From positions 1 to 64,000 of the forward strand of contig CALQTN020000012.1 of NCBI GenBank assembly GCA_943333505.2: a DNA stretch of 64,000 nt. Direction: 5' to 3'. Within the stretch, counting starts at the first letter, position 1. Every line of letters starts with the position of its first letter. Shown here one piece after another: positions 36,162-45,228 of this stretch. The position numbers were made by a program, and so were the translations under genes. The DNA is from Asaia bogorensis. Its GTDB lineage: Bacteria > Pseudomonadota > Alphaproteobacteria > Acetobacterales > Acetobacteraceae. The notes beneath the pieces are model-generated. The model ran no database searches and had not been told where the DNA came from. It was given only the letters and a program-made list of their open reading frames with translations.

Positions 36162-36929
36162 ATGACCCCGCCCCCCCGCGTTGCCCTGTTCGTCACCTGC
36201 CTGGTCGATCTCCATCGCCCCAGCGTCGGGTTTGCCGCCATCAAGCTACTGGAAGCCGCCGGCTGCCAGGTTGAGGTGCCGCGCGCCCAGACCTGTTGCG
36301 GCCAGCCGGCCTATAATTCCGGGGACCGCGCCACCGCGCGCGACCTCGCGCGGGGCGTCATCGAGGCCTTCGCCGGCTACGACTATATCGTCGTTCCCAG
36401 CGGATCCTGCGGCGGCATGTTGCGCGACCATTTCCCCGGGCTGTTCGATGATGACCCCGATCTGCGCAGCCGCGCCGATGCAATGGCGGCGAAAACCTAT
36501 GAACTGGTCAGCTTTCTCACCGATGTGCGCGGTATGACCGACCCGCACGCGGCCTATCCCGGCACAGTCACCTACCACGACAGTTGCGCGGGGCTGCGTG
36601 AGCTTGGGGTGCGCGACCAACCGCGCGCGTTGCTTGGCAAAATCGCCGGCCTCACGCTCAGCGAAATGGCGGAACCCGAGGTGTGCTGCGGCTTTGGTGG
36701 CACGTTCTGCGTCAAATACCCCGATATCTCGACCCGCATGGTTGCCGACAAGACCCGCGATATCGTGGCGACCGGGGCCGACACTTTGCTCGCCGGCGAT
36801 ATGGGCTGCCTGCTCAACATGGCCGGGCGTCTGGCACGGGAGGGCAGCAGCATCAAAGTCCGCCACGTCGCCGAAGTGCTGGCCGGCATGACCGGGGAAT
36901 TACCGCCGATCGGGATGGGACGACGCTGA
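36162..36929 (+). CDS. lutA: L-lactate utilisation protein LutA (Cys-rich CCG domain)
   Basis: LutA is part of the LutABC iron-sulfur L-lactate oxidation complex. The 255 residues carry the two cysteine-rich domains: AQTCCGQPAYNSGD and PSGSCGGMLRDHF in the first, YHDSCAGLRELG and PEVCCGFGGTFC in the second. These bind a non-cubane cluster in related enzymes (heterodisulfide reductase type). It overlaps lutB by one base (TGATG). The permease lutP is not adjacent. Confidence 0.93.
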   Translation: MTPPPRVALFVTCLVDLHRPSVGFAAIKLLEAAGCQVEVPRAQTCCGQPAYNSGDRATARDLARGVIEAFAGYDYIVVPSGSCGGMLRDHFPGLFDDDPDLRSRADAMAAKTYELVSFLTDVRGMTDPHAAYPGTVTYHDSCAGLRELGVRDQPRALLGKIAGLTLSEMAEPEVCCGFGGTFCVKYPDISTRMVADKTRDIVATGADTLLAGDMGCLLNMAGRLAREGSSIKVRHVAEVLAGMTGELPPIGMGRR

Positions 36930-38353
36930 TGCAAACCACTTCCCCCGCCTTCAAGGCCAATGTTGCCGAAGCGCTCGCCGATCCCGGCCTGCAAAAGGCG
37001 CTGCATTTCACCCGCCCGCGCTTCCCCGAACGCCGCGCCGCCGCCGTTGCTGCGTTGCCGGAGTTCGAGGCGCTGCGCGACATCGGCCGCGACATCAAGA
37101 ACCACACCCTGGCCAACCTCGATTTCTATCTCGAAACCTGGGCCGATAACGTCGAAAAATCCGGTGGCCACGTGCATTGGTGCGCAACCGCGGACGACGC
37201 ACGCGCCGCGGTGCTGGCGATTTGCCAACGGGTTGGCGCTAAAACGGTGACCAAGGGTAAGTCGATGATCTCCGAAGAACTCGGGATCAACGAACATCTC
37301 GAAAAACACGGCATCGAACCGGTGGAAACCGATCTCGGCGAATACATCCTGCAAATCCGCGGTGAGGGCCCGAGCCACATCATCGCGCCGGCGTTTCACC
37401 TGAACCGTGAGGATTGGGAGGAAAGCTTTCGCAAAACCCACACCGATCTGCCGGCGGACCGGGTGTTCGGCGAACGGCGTGACATCATGGTCGAAGCCCG
37501 TACCATCCTGCGGGAGAAATTCATCGCCGCCGATGTCGGGATTACCGGGGCGAATTTCCTGATCGCTGAAACCGGTAGTTCGGTGATTGTGACAAATGAG
37601 GGCAATGGCGACCTTACCCAGACCCTGCCGAAGGTGCATATCGCGCTTGCCAGCATCGAAAAAGTGGTCCCGACCTTGGATGATGCGACGTCGCTGCTGC
37701 GCCTGCTCGCGCGGTCGGCGACCGGTCAGGATTTTTCGGTCTACACCACGTTTTCGACCGGCGCGCGGCGGCCGGATGATCTCGATGGGCCGGAAGAATA
37801 TCATGTCGTGGTCATCGATAATGGCCGCAGCGCGATGATCGGCACCGAATTCCAGGACATGCTGCGCTGCATCCGCTGCGCCGCCTGCATGAACCATTGC
37901 CCGGTCTATTTCACCGTCGGCGGCCATAGCTATGGCTGGGTGTATCCCGGCCCGATGGGCAGCGTGCTGACCCCTAGTCTGGTCGGTGTCGAAAAGGCCG
38001 GCCATCTGCCCAACGCCAGCACCTTCTGTGGCAAATGTGAAAGCGTCTGCCCGGTCAAAATTCCGTTGCCGAAACTGATGCGGCACTGGCGCGAACGGGA
38101 ATTCGAACGCCATCTGACGCCAGGTGCGATGCGCAATAACCTTGCCATCTGGGGCTGGTTCGCCCGTCGCCCGCAGCTTTATCGGGCGGTGACCAGGGTT
38201 GCCGCCTGGGGCCTCGGGGTATTGGGGCGCAAGCGCGGCCGCTTCTCCTGGCTGCCGTTCGCCGGCGGCTGGACCGATGGCCGCGACCTGCCGGCGCCGG
38301 AGGGCGATACCTTCTTCGCCCGCTACGCCCGCGAACAACGGAACAAGTCATGA
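36929..38353 (+). CDS. lutB: L-lactate utilisation protein LutB
   Basis: LutB carries an N-terminal LUD domain (GKTVTKGKSMISEELGIN-type core with KGKSM) and a ferredoxin-like region with CIRCAACMNHCP (about 314-325) and CGKCESVCP (about 365-374), giving two 4Fe-4S clusters. The 474 residues are full length. A C-terminal tail follows. It transfers electrons from lactate oxidation with LutA and LutC. The stop overlaps lutC by an ATGA. Confidence 0.94.
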   Translation: MQTTSPAFKANVAEALADPGLQKALHFTRPRFPERRAAAVAALPEFEALRDIGRDIKNHTLANLDFYLETWADNVEKSGGHVHWCATADDARAAVLAICQRVGAKTVTKGKSMISEELGINEHLEKHGIEPVETDLGEYILQIRGEGPSHIIAPAFHLNREDWEESFRKTHTDLPADRVFGERRDIMVEARTILREKFIAADVGITGANFLIAETGSSVIVTNEGNGDLTQTLPKVHIALASIEKVVPTLDDATSLLRLLARSATGQDFSVYTTFSTGARRPDDLDGPEEYHVVVIDNGRSAMIGTEFQDMLRCIRCAACMNHCPVYFTVGGHSYGWVYPGPMGSVLTPSLVGVEKAGHLPNASTFCGKCESVCPVKIPLPKLMRHWREREFERHLTPGAMRNNLAIWGWFARRPQLYRAVTRVAAWGLGVLGRKRGRFSWLPFAGGWTDGRDLPAPEGDTFFARYAREQRNKS

Positions 38354-39039
38354 GCCGCGATGCTGTCCTCGGCGCGATCCGGCGCGGTCTGCGCCGTGGC
38401 CCGTTGCCGGAAGATCAGAAACTCGCGTTGCGTGCCCGCCTTGATGCCCATCCGCGCCATCTGACGCCGGCACGATCGCAAGTGCCTCGTCCGGCGCAGA
38501 TCGCGCTGTTCATTGCCAATGTCGAGAAGGAATTCGGCAGCGTCGCCCGCGTGCCCAGCCTTGTCGACGTGCCGGCCGCAATCGCCGCCTACCTTGCCGC
38601 CGGCAATCTCCCGGCCCATTTCGCCATGGCGCCACATCCGGATCTCGCAGGCCTGGATTGGGCGCTTTTGCAACCCCGCATCGGCCGCGCCGAACCGTCG
38701 GATCTTGTGTGCCTGACCCAGGCTTTCGCCGGCATCGCCGAAACCGGCACGCTGATGCTGCCTGGGGAAGCGATGCGGCCAACCACGCTCAACCTGCTTG
38801 GCGATATTGCCCTGGTGGTGCTGCACGCCAGTCGTGTCGTTGGCCCGTACGAAGATGCCTGGAACTGGCTCCGTGCCCGTCATGACAGTACCTCCGGCGG
38901 CTTCATGCCGCGCAACGTCATGCTGGTCACCGGCCCGTCGCGATCGGCCGATATCGAGTCCACGCTTGAACTCGGTGCCCACGGCCCCAGGCAATTGCAC
39001 ATCGTGCTGGTCGATGACGATCCTGCGGCCATCGCCTGA
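38350..39039 (+). CDS. lutC: L-lactate utilisation protein LutC (LUD domain)
   Basis: This 229-residue LUD-domain protein completes lutABC. It has LVCLTQAFAGIAETGTLML, the GTL(M/V) segment typical of the family, and NVMLVTGPSRSADIE near the C-terminus. It may bind the substrate or a nucleotide. The Smr gene follows after three bases. Confidence 0.92.
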   Translation: MSRDAVLGAIRRGLRRGPLPEDQKLALRARLDAHPRHLTPARSQVPRPAQIALFIANVEKEFGSVARVPSLVDVPAAIAAYLAAGNLPAHFAMAPHPDLAGLDWALLQPRIGRAEPSDLVCLTQAFAGIAETGTLMLPGEAMRPTTLNLLGDIALVVLHASRVVGPYEDAWNWLRARHDSTSGGFMPRNVMLVTGPSRSADIESTLELGAHGPRQLHIVLVDDDPAAIA

Positions 39040-39042
39040 TCC

Positions 39043-39564
39043 ATGGCGCGGCGCGGACAGCTAACGGCCACCGATATTGGCGAGTGGGCGAACTACACCC
39101 AACACGTTCGCCCGATGAACGGTCGCACGCCATTGCCGCTGCCCGATCCACCGCTGCCGCCGATCAGCCCGACGCCGGCACTGATCGCCCGTGCACCGCC
39201 GCCACGGCCACGCGGGCTGGTTGCAGTGGCGGTTGGCGATGCGCCGGGCGGGTTGGACAAGTCGAGCTGGAACAAGTTCCGCACTGGCAAAATGCCGACC
39301 ATGCGCACGCTCGATCTGCACGGTCGCACGGCCCAGCGCGCCTACCACGCGCTGCATTCGTTCCTGCACGCCGCCTATGCCGACCATGTTCGCTGTGTGG
39401 AAGTGATCACCGGCCGCGGCGCGGGCGAAGTGGGTGGGGTGTTGCGGCGTGAATTGCCGCTTTGGCTCAACCTGCCGGCCTTGCGCCCGATGGTGCTGGC
39501 CGCGAGCCATCCGCATGCCGCCAATTCAGGTTCGGTCCGTATCTTGCTGCGCCGCACGAGATGA
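39043..39564 (+). CDS. Smr (MutS2 C-terminal-like) domain protein
   Basis: This 173-residue protein has a Pro-rich N-terminal region and a C-terminal Smr domain: LDLHGRTAQRAYHALHSFL with the LDLHG motif, then VEVITGRGAGEVGGVLRR. Smr domains have nicking or RNA endonuclease activity. It lies directly after lutC and overlaps the XRE gene by ATGA. The link to lactate metabolism is probably only positional. Confidence 0.9.
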   Translation: MARRGQLTATDIGEWANYTQHVRPMNGRTPLPLPDPPLPPISPTPALIARAPPPRPRGLVAVAVGDAPGGLDKSSWNKFRTGKMPTMRTLDLHGRTAQRAYHALHSFLHAAYADHVRCVEVITGRGAGEVGGVLRRELPLWLNLPALRPMVLAASHPHAANSGSVRILLRRTR

Positions 39565-39962
39565 CACCCTTTGGCGCGCGTCTGCGGGCCTTGCGGTCAG
39601 CGCGCGGGATGACTTTAAAGGAGCTCGCAGCCCAGTTGCAGGTTTCGTCCGCCTATTTATCCGCGCTTGAACATGGCCGGCGCGGCGCGCCGAGCATCGG
39701 GCTGGTGCACCAGGTTTGCGACCAGCTCGGCTTGATCTGGAACCAGGCGGAGGAACTGGCCAACCTCGCGCGGCTGTCGCATCCGCGGGTAATGGTGGAT
39801 ACGGCGGGCTTGACCCCAGAACAGACCGCGCTCGCCAATCGGCTTGCCCAGACCATTCGGCGCTTGCCGCCGGAAACCGTCGCCGCGCTCCACGCATTGC
39901 TTGATGCCACAACCCCGCAACCGAAGCCGCGCCTTCGACGGGCGGCACGGCGCGCGGAATAA
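39561..39962 (+). CDS. XRE-family helix-turn-helix regulator
   Basis: This 133-residue protein has an N-terminal HTH (about residues 5-60: LRALRSARGMTLKELAAQL, SSAYLSALEHGRRG) and a helical, basic C-terminal tail (QPKPRLRRAARRAE). The ATG at 39561 overlaps the Smr stop. Its targets are unknown. A 100-bp TA element begins two bases after its stop. Confidence 0.87.
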   Translation: MTPFGARLRALRSARGMTLKELAAQLQVSSAYLSALEHGRRGAPSIGLVHQVCDQLGLIWNQAEELANLARLSHPRVMVDTAGLTPEQTALANRLAQTIRRLPPETVAALHALLDATTPQPKPRLRRAARRAE

Positions 39963-39963
39963 T

Positions 39964-40067
39964 TAGAGCGTGATGACCGTAGGTGGAATCACCCGAAGGT
40001 CTGGCCACGCGACCAAACAAAGAGTTAGAGCATGGGGACCGCGCCTATCAGCGGTCATCATGCTCTA
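39964..40067 (+). repeat. TA-flanked composite palindromic element, copy B (100 bp)
   Basis: The element spans 39966-40065, exactly 100 bases from GAGCGTGATGACCG to CGGTCATCATGCTC, with TA on each side. It has a 60-base left unit (containing GGTGGAATCACC), an internal TA, and the 38-bp hairpin. It lies between the convergent XRE and flgD genes; the flgD TAG stop (40065-40067, minus) is made of the right flanking TA and the last element base. Confidence 0.87.
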
Positions 40068-40739
40068 ACGCACGGCGGTGACGTTGCTGAACGGTGTCGA
40101 CAGGCCACCGAGTTGCATGTTGAGCGTGCTGCCGGACTGGGCGATGCCGGTGGCAGTGCCGATCACCGTAAACGGCACCGCGGTCGCGGTTTTACCGGTG
40201 GCGTTGGACGTAACGGTTACCCCGTAAACCCCATCCGGCATCTGGCCGCCGAAGGTGTTTTTGCCATTCCAGCTCCATTGGTTGCTGCCCTGGGTCGCGT
40301 CGAGCTGGGTTTGCGACACCACAGCCCCGGTGCGGTCGGTGATGCCGATGGTGACCGGTCCGGCGACCGGTGCGGTGAATGCCACCCCGGCGCTGCCGTT
40401 CTGCAGCGATAATTTATCGGATGTGATCGACACCTGATGGCCAACCACGTTGGCTGATTGCAGCATTTGCTGGGACTGGGTGAGTTGGATCAGCTGCGTC
40501 AGGCTGGTGTTGGTATTGATCTGCTGTTCCACCCCGGAGAATTGCACCAGCTCGGTGGTAAACTGGTTGGCATCCATCGGGCTGGTCGGGTCCTGGTTCT
40601 TCAGCTGCGTCATCAGCATGCCGAGAAAATCCGAGAAATTCCCGGCGAGCGACCCCAGCGGACTGGTGCTGACGGCATTTGCAGCCTGGTTGGCGGCCTG
40701 GGTCGCGGCGGGTTGGGCGATGGTTGTGGCGACGTTCAT
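40065..40739 (-). CDS. flgD: Flagellar hook cap/scaffolding protein FlgD
   Basis: FlgD caps the growing hook during assembly. This protein of 224 residues has the N-terminal LGSLAGNFSDFLGMLMTQLKNQDPTSPMD with the family's TQL(K/Q)NQDPxxPMD motif, then NQFTTELVQFSGVEQQ, and a C-terminal FlgD Ig-like domain (WSWNGKNTFGGQMPDGVYGV). AAAGGA precedes the ATG. It follows fliK by 16 bases on the same transcript. The stop codon is formed at the edge of repeat copy B. Confidence 0.95.
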   Translation of the reverse strand: MNVATTIAQPAATQAANQAANAVSTSPLGSLAGNFSDFLGMLMTQLKNQDPTSPMDANQFTTELVQFSGVEQQINTNTSLTQLIQLTQSQQMLQSANVVGHQVSITSDKLSLQNGSAGVAFTAPVAGPVTIGITDRTGAVVSQTQLDATQGSNQWSWNGKNTFGGQMPDGVYGVTVTSNATGKTATAVPFTVIGTATGIAQSGSTLNMQLGGLSTPFSNVTAVR

Positions 40740-40755
40740 CGAGAGATTCCTTTTG

Positions 40756-42015
40756 TCAGGCTGTGATATCAATGCCGGATTGTAATGGGTGTGATGTGCG
40801 GAGGGTTGCGGCGACGTCGGTTGGGGAGATGTCGGCCGAGCCTGTCCAGGGTGTTTGCTGTCCGCGCGGTTGCGGCCGCTCCCGCCCATCCGGGCCGGAT
40901 TCGGTTTGGTTCGAAAAGTGGAACATGCCGCTGCGTGGCGCGTCGGCGCTGTCGCCTGATGGCACGGCGGGGACGGGCAATGCTTCATTGGCGGCAAGAT
41001 GGAACGTCACCGCCCGGCCGTCTCCGTTGATGCCGGCGTTGTCGAGCGCCTGGTTCAATGCGGTCTGGTCACGCAGCAGGATCAGCAGGGTGGATGGGTT
41101 GGCGGCTGTGATCACAACCTTGCTCGGGCCGTGCTTGGCCTGCTCGATGCTGATCCGCAGCAACCCGAGATCGGGTGGCTGCAGCGTCATGGTCAGATGA
41201 TGCTCGCCCTCGCCTTCGCGGGCCAGCACCACAAACGCCGAGCCAAGCTGGTTTGCGACGCCCTGGGGCGGCGGCCCACCCGGGTGGGCGGGCGCCACAT
41301 GGATACTGGCGTGGAGAGCGGCGGTGGCCGGGGCCGGGGCGGCATAGGGCGTTGGCTGGATTGCCGGGTCGGCGGGCATGTCTGGGTGGGCAGGCGATGG
41401 CGTTGGCGCGGACCCGGTTGCGTCGAGGGCCGATCCTAACGGAGCGCTGGACGGTGCCTCCGGTGGTGGTGGCGTCGCGGTCACCAACGGGTGTGGGGCA
41501 AGGAAAGCAGACGCCAGCAATGGTGCTGGGGTGTCGGTCAGCTGGTCCTCGGGCGCGTCGGGTTTGGCCGCAGCGGCACCGGCTTTGGTTGTCGGTTTGC
41601 CGGAGGCGGGGCCCGCTACGGCATGGGGAACGGGACCATCCGGGGTGCCCGCCGGCGGCGCGGAGCCAGTCATCATGTCGGGTTCTGGCGGCGCGATGGG
41701 CGGCGCCAGATCGGATGGGGCGCTTGCCTGATGCGCAGGGATCTCGGGTGGCATGGGTGCCGGCGGCATTGCGGTACCGGGCGCGATGTCCTGACCGACG
41801 GCGAGTGCCATGAGAATTGGATCAGTGATCGTCGGCGCTGGCAGGGTTGGCGCAGCATTGCCCACGCGGGTCGGCGCGGTCGGGGTGTCGCAGGCCGTGG
41901 CAAGCATTGTCGCAAAGCTACTGGTCAGTCCGTCGCCAGCATTGGCATCGGACGGAGTGATTTCACGTGGGGTGACCCCTGCCTTCGGCGTGAGGTCGGC
42001 AGTGATGGCCGGCAT
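40756..42015 (-). CDS. fliK: Flagellar hook-length control protein FliK
   Basis: The 419 residues have the FliK layout: a long low-complexity Pro/Ala-rich N-terminal region acting as a ruler, and a C-terminal Flg_hook-type domain (about 260-355) with LTMTLQPPDLGLLRISIE and VVITAANPSTLLILLRDQTALNQAL. FliK switches export specificity when the hook is complete. It is transcribed with flgD from a sigma-54-like promoter at 42073-42088. Confidence 0.9.
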   Translation of the reverse strand: MPAITADLTPKAGVTPREITPSDANAGDGLTSSFATMLATACDTPTAPTRVGNAAPTLPAPTITDPILMALAVGQDIAPGTAMPPAPMPPEIPAHQASAPSDLAPPIAPPEPDMMTGSAPPAGTPDGPVPHAVAGPASGKPTTKAGAAAAKPDAPEDQLTDTPAPLLASAFLAPHPLVTATPPPPEAPSSAPLGSALDATGSAPTPSPAHPDMPADPAIQPTPYAAPAPATAALHASIHVAPAHPGGPPPQGVANQLGSAFVVLAREGEGEHHLTMTLQPPDLGLLRISIEQAKHGPSKVVITAANPSTLLILLRDQTALNQALDNAGINGDGRAVTFHLAANEALPVPAVPSGDSADAPRSGMFHFSNQTESGPDGRERPQPRGQQTPWTGSADISPTDVAATLRTSHPLQSGIDITA

Positions 42016-42072
42016 GCTTGCGATATCCTTGCGTGTTCGTCACCCCTGTTGGGCCTGGGTCCGGTAACGCTA

Positions 42073-42088
42073 GGCAATACTTGGGCCA
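42073..42088 (-). promoter_or_regulatory. Sigma-54-like promoter for fliK-flgD
   Basis: On the minus strand TGGCCCAAGTATTGCC has GG at -24 and GC at -12 with exactly ten bases between, close to the TGGCAC-N5-TTGC consensus. The predicted start of transcription is about 47 bases before the fliK ATG. Late flagellar genes in Caulobacter-type bacteria use sigma-54. Confidence 0.65.
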
Positions 42089-42164
42089 AGTGAGCTAACC
42101 CGCGGAAATCGGGCGGATGGCTCAACCGCAACCATCCCAAATGTCCACCGGAACCGGCGGGTTC

Positions 42165-42187
42165 TTGCCAAGGCGGCAATTTTTGCC
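42165..42187. promoter_or_regulatory. Candidate activator (FlbD/ftr-like) site between fliK and flgE
   Basis: TTGCCAAGGCGGCAA is followed by TTT and TTGCC, giving three TTGCC/GGCAA half-sites arranged as overlapping inverted repeats. The block lies 77 bases from each of the two divergent sigma-54-like promoters. It is thus well placed as a shared enhancer for a bacterial enhancer-binding protein such as FlbD. The rest of the 333-base intergenic region shows nothing else I can name. Confidence 0.5.
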
Positions 42188-42263
42188 CGGTCAAATATGC
42201 CTGGCAGGGGCCACTACCGGACACGGTGCCAGCAATCCCGCCAGATTTCTGCCGTCAACGCCG

Positions 42264-42279
42264 TGGCACGGTTCGTGCT
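42264..42279 (+). promoter_or_regulatory. Sigma-54-like promoter for flgE
   Basis: TGGCACGGTTCGTGCT matches the -24 box TGGCACG fully and the -12 box in four of five positions, with ten bases between GG and GC. The expected transcript would start about 58 bases before the flgE ATG. Confidence 0.72.
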
Positions 42280-42348
42280 GACTACCAGGGAACGCCAGGC
42301 AGCATGGGCTGGTGGCAATGGATCAGACGGACCTCGGGAGTTTTCACA

Positions 42349-43659
42349 ATGTCGCTTCTCGGCGCCATGAGCACGGCCATCAGCGGTCTGTCCGCACAAT
42401 CTGCATCGTTTGGAAATATCAGCGATAATATCGCCAATAGTCAGACTGTGGGCTTCAAGCGGATAGGGACGAATTTCGAAGACATCCTGACCAGCAGCAC
42501 CGCGCAAGGAAATCAGTCCGGCTCTGTACTTGCCAAGCCCGATTACCAGAACACCTTGCAGGGTACCATTGCCCAGAGCAGTAATCCGCTATCGATGGCG
42601 ATTGCCGGGCAGGGGTTCTTTCCAATCAGTCTGGTGAATGGCGGTCAGGTTGGGACATTCAACTTTTCCCCACAACAATATTACACCCGCGCCGGTGACT
42701 TCTCGATGGATAAAAGCGGCTATATGGTGAACAACGCCGGCGGCTATCTCAATGGTTGGCCGATCAATCCGCAAACCGGAGAAATTAACCGCACCACCTT
42801 GGCACCGATCCAGGTGACCCAGAGTGTCTATAACCCGGTTGCCACCAGCGTTGTCGACATGGCGGCCAACCTGCCCGCCACGCCGGCTGCAGGTGTCCCG
42901 ATCAATGCCCAGGTTTCGGTCTATGACACGCTGGGCACGTCCCATATTATCTCGCTGGGCTTGACGCAGACATCGCCCAATGTTTGGACTGTTGCGGTCA
43001 ATTCCCCCGATGATGCGACCCTCAGCGAGCGCGGGACGGCCTCGATCAATTTCGGACCCACCGCCAGTGGCAACCCGGTCGCCGATGGCACGGTCGGCAG
43101 CATCACCAGCCCAACCGGCTCGGTTTCCGGAAGTGCGTTCGCGACCAACAACCCCGCGTCGCTGTCATTCGCCACCGATTTCGGCAATGGTCCGCAAACC
43201 ATTGCCCTGACCTTTGGTACTTACGGCAGGTCGGCCGGACTGACCCAATATGCCGGCACGGCCTTCCAACTCGAAGGCATCAACCAGAACGGCGTACCGC
43301 AAGGCAGCTTCAGCAGTGCTTCGGTGACCTCGGCGGGTGATATCCAGGTGAACTATAACAACGGCCAGGTGCGCACCATCGCCCGCGTACCGGTCACCAT
43401 CTTCAACGCTGCCGATGAATTGCAGCGCCAGAACGGTTCGGCCTTCACCGCGACCTTGAATTCCGGCCAGGCACTGAACCAGGATGCCGGCATTAACGGC
43501 GCCGGCCTGATCAAGACCAGTTCCACCGAGGCATCGAACGTCGATATCGCCACCGAGTTCAGCAACCTGATTGTCGCCCAGCAGGCCTATTCCGCCAATG
43601 CAAAAATCGTCACCTCAGCGGATCAATTACTGCAAACGACGCTGAACATGAAGCAATGA
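42349..43659 (+). CDS. flgE: Flagellar hook protein FlgE
   Basis: FlgE polymerises into the hook. The 436 residues have the rod/hook N-terminus MSLLGAMSTAISGLSAQS and NISDNIANSQTVGFKR, the FlgE central beta domains, and the C-terminal SNVDIATEFSNLIVAQQAYSANAK helix. I took the ATG at 42349 because it begins the conserved N-terminus and has GGGAG upstream; an in-frame start at 42226 precedes the promoter -12 box. It starts the flgE-flgK-flgL-flbT series. Confidence 0.95.
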   Translation: MSLLGAMSTAISGLSAQSASFGNISDNIANSQTVGFKRIGTNFEDILTSSTAQGNQSGSVLAKPDYQNTLQGTIAQSSNPLSMAIAGQGFFPISLVNGGQVGTFNFSPQQYYTRAGDFSMDKSGYMVNNAGGYLNGWPINPQTGEINRTTLAPIQVTQSVYNPVATSVVDMAANLPATPAAGVPINAQVSVYDTLGTSHIISLGLTQTSPNVWTVAVNSPDDATLSERGTASINFGPTASGNPVADGTVGSITSPTGSVSGSAFATNNPASLSFATDFGNGPQTIALTFGTYGRSAGLTQYAGTAFQLEGINQNGVPQGSFSSASVTSAGDIQVNYNNGQVRTIARVPVTIFNAADELQRQNGSAFTATLNSGQALNQDAGINGAGLIKTSSTEASNVDIATEFSNLIVAQQAYSANAKIVTSADQLLQTTLNMKQ

Positions 43660-43685
43660 TGTAGCAAACCTGACGGAGGTCCAAA

Positions 43686-45215
43686 ATGGGCATCGGCGTC
43701 GCGCTTTCCAATGCGATGGGTGGTCTGGCCAATATCAACCGCGACCTCGCGGTGGTGTCACAGAACGTTTCCAACGCCAACACACCAGGCTACGCGCGGC
43801 AGGTGTCCAACCAGCAGGCGCTGTCGGCTGGTGGCCAGGGCATGGGGGTTGTGTCAGGTCCGGCGACCCGGGTGCTCAATGCCCAGCAGCAAGGGGATCT
43901 GTTTACCCAAAATGCGACGGTGGGTGGGCTGCAGACCCGCCAGCAGGCGCTTGCCTCGATCGACGCGGTGATGGGAACCCCAGGGCAGGGCAACGACATC
44001 GCAAGCCTGCTGGGCAAGGTTCAGGATGGGTTTTCCGCGCTGCTGGCAAGCCCTGACAGCCAGTCCAGCCAGGCGCAGATTTTGGCGGCAGCCCAGCGGT
44101 TTGCCAGCCAGATCAACACTGTCAGCACGGCTGTCGGCAGCGCCCGGCAACATGCGCAAAGCGGCATTCTGGCCGATGTCGCCAGTTTGAATGCCGCCAT
44201 TGCCAGCGTCAGTGCGCAGACCCAGCAGATCATGACCGCCAAGGCCGCCGGTGTCAGTATCGCCGATCTGGAGAACCAGCGCGATGTCGGAATGGCCGAG
44301 ATCAGCCAGCTGATCGACGCGCGGTTCCTGGTGCAGAACAACGGTGACATCAAGGCCATCATCCCATCGGGGCTGTCGATCAACTTTGCCGCCGGTGCCA
44401 CCAGCTTTGCGACCCAGCCCACGAATTTGGGACCCTCGGCGTTCTATCCCGGCGGTGGGGTGCCGGCGATCAGCATGAACGGGATTGACGTGACCCGGCA
44501 GCTTGCGGGCGGTGGGTCGCTTGGTGGTAACATCGATGTCCGTGACAACATCATGCCCGGCATTCAGGCAGGGCTGGACGAGCTCGCGCAAACCATTTCC
44601 ACCCGGTTTGATGCGCAGGGCCTGACCTTGTTCTCCCGGCCGAATGGCAGCGTGCCGACCGGCGCCGGAGTGCCGGTGCAAGCGACCTATCTCGGCTACG
44701 CCAGCGCGATCTCGGTCAACCCGACCGTGCTGGCAGCGCCGAACCTGTTGCGCGACGGTACCCATGCGATTGCCGGCGCTGTCGGTGGGGCAAGCGCGTT
44801 CACGCCCAATCCCGCCCTGGGTCCGGCGGGGTTTGCGACGATGATCACCCGGGTGATCACCTTCGCCTTCGGTGCGCAGGTCGCATCCGGCACCGCGCAA
44901 CCGGCGGCCAATAGTAACGGGCTTGGACCCCAGGGCAATCTGGTGGGCCCGTTCAGTGCGGGCGGCAGCCTCGCAACCATGGCAGGTGCATTGGTCGCAT
45001 CTTCAGCCGGGCACAGCTCCACCATCAGCGCCAATCTACAAACCGAGCAGGCGGTGCAAACCAGTCTGCAGGCACGGCTCGCGGAGGGCAGCGCGGTCAA
45101 TATCGATACCGAACTCTCCACCATGGTGCAGTTGCAGAACGCCTATGGCGCCAATGCGCGGGTGATCTCGGCGTTGCAGGCGATGTGGGCACAATTACTC
45201 CAGAGCGTCGGTTAG
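43686..45215 (+). CDS. flgK: Flagellar hook-associated protein 1 (FlgK)
   Basis: FlgK forms the first junction ring between hook and filament. The 509 residues begin with ALSNAMGGLANINRDLAVVSQNVSNANTPGYARQ and end with the C-terminal helical segment LSTMVQLQNAYGANARVISALQAMW, both conserved in HAP1 proteins. CGGAGG precedes the ATG. It lies 26 bases after flgE and 13 bases before flgL. Confidence 0.94.
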   Translation: MGIGVALSNAMGGLANINRDLAVVSQNVSNANTPGYARQVSNQQALSAGGQGMGVVSGPATRVLNAQQQGDLFTQNATVGGLQTRQQALASIDAVMGTPGQGNDIASLLGKVQDGFSALLASPDSQSSQAQILAAAQRFASQINTVSTAVGSARQHAQSGILADVASLNAAIASVSAQTQQIMTAKAAGVSIADLENQRDVGMAEISQLIDARFLVQNNGDIKAIIPSGLSINFAAGATSFATQPTNLGPSAFYPGGGVPAISMNGIDVTRQLAGGGSLGGNIDVRDNIMPGIQAGLDELAQTISTRFDAQGLTLFSRPNGSVPTGAGVPVQATYLGYASAISVNPTVLAAPNLLRDGTHAIAGAVGGASAFTPNPALGPAGFATMITRVITFAFGAQVASGTAQPAANSNGLGPQGNLVGPFSAGGSLATMAGALVASSAGHSSTISANLQTEQAVQTSLQARLAEGSAVNIDTELSTMVQLQNAYGANARVISALQAMWAQLLQSVG

Positions 45216-45228
45216 GCGGGGAAAGCGC

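Noticed and set aside
36572-38338. Long minus-strand open frame opposite lutA-lutB (588 codons)
   Set aside because: This is a shadow of lutAB. The composition is typical of the complement of GC-rich codons and no motif is present.
39561-40067. XRE regulator plus palindromic element as a regulator-operator pair
   Set aside because: The same element occurs after unrelated genes with no XRE regulator nearby, so it is not a dedicated operator of this protein.
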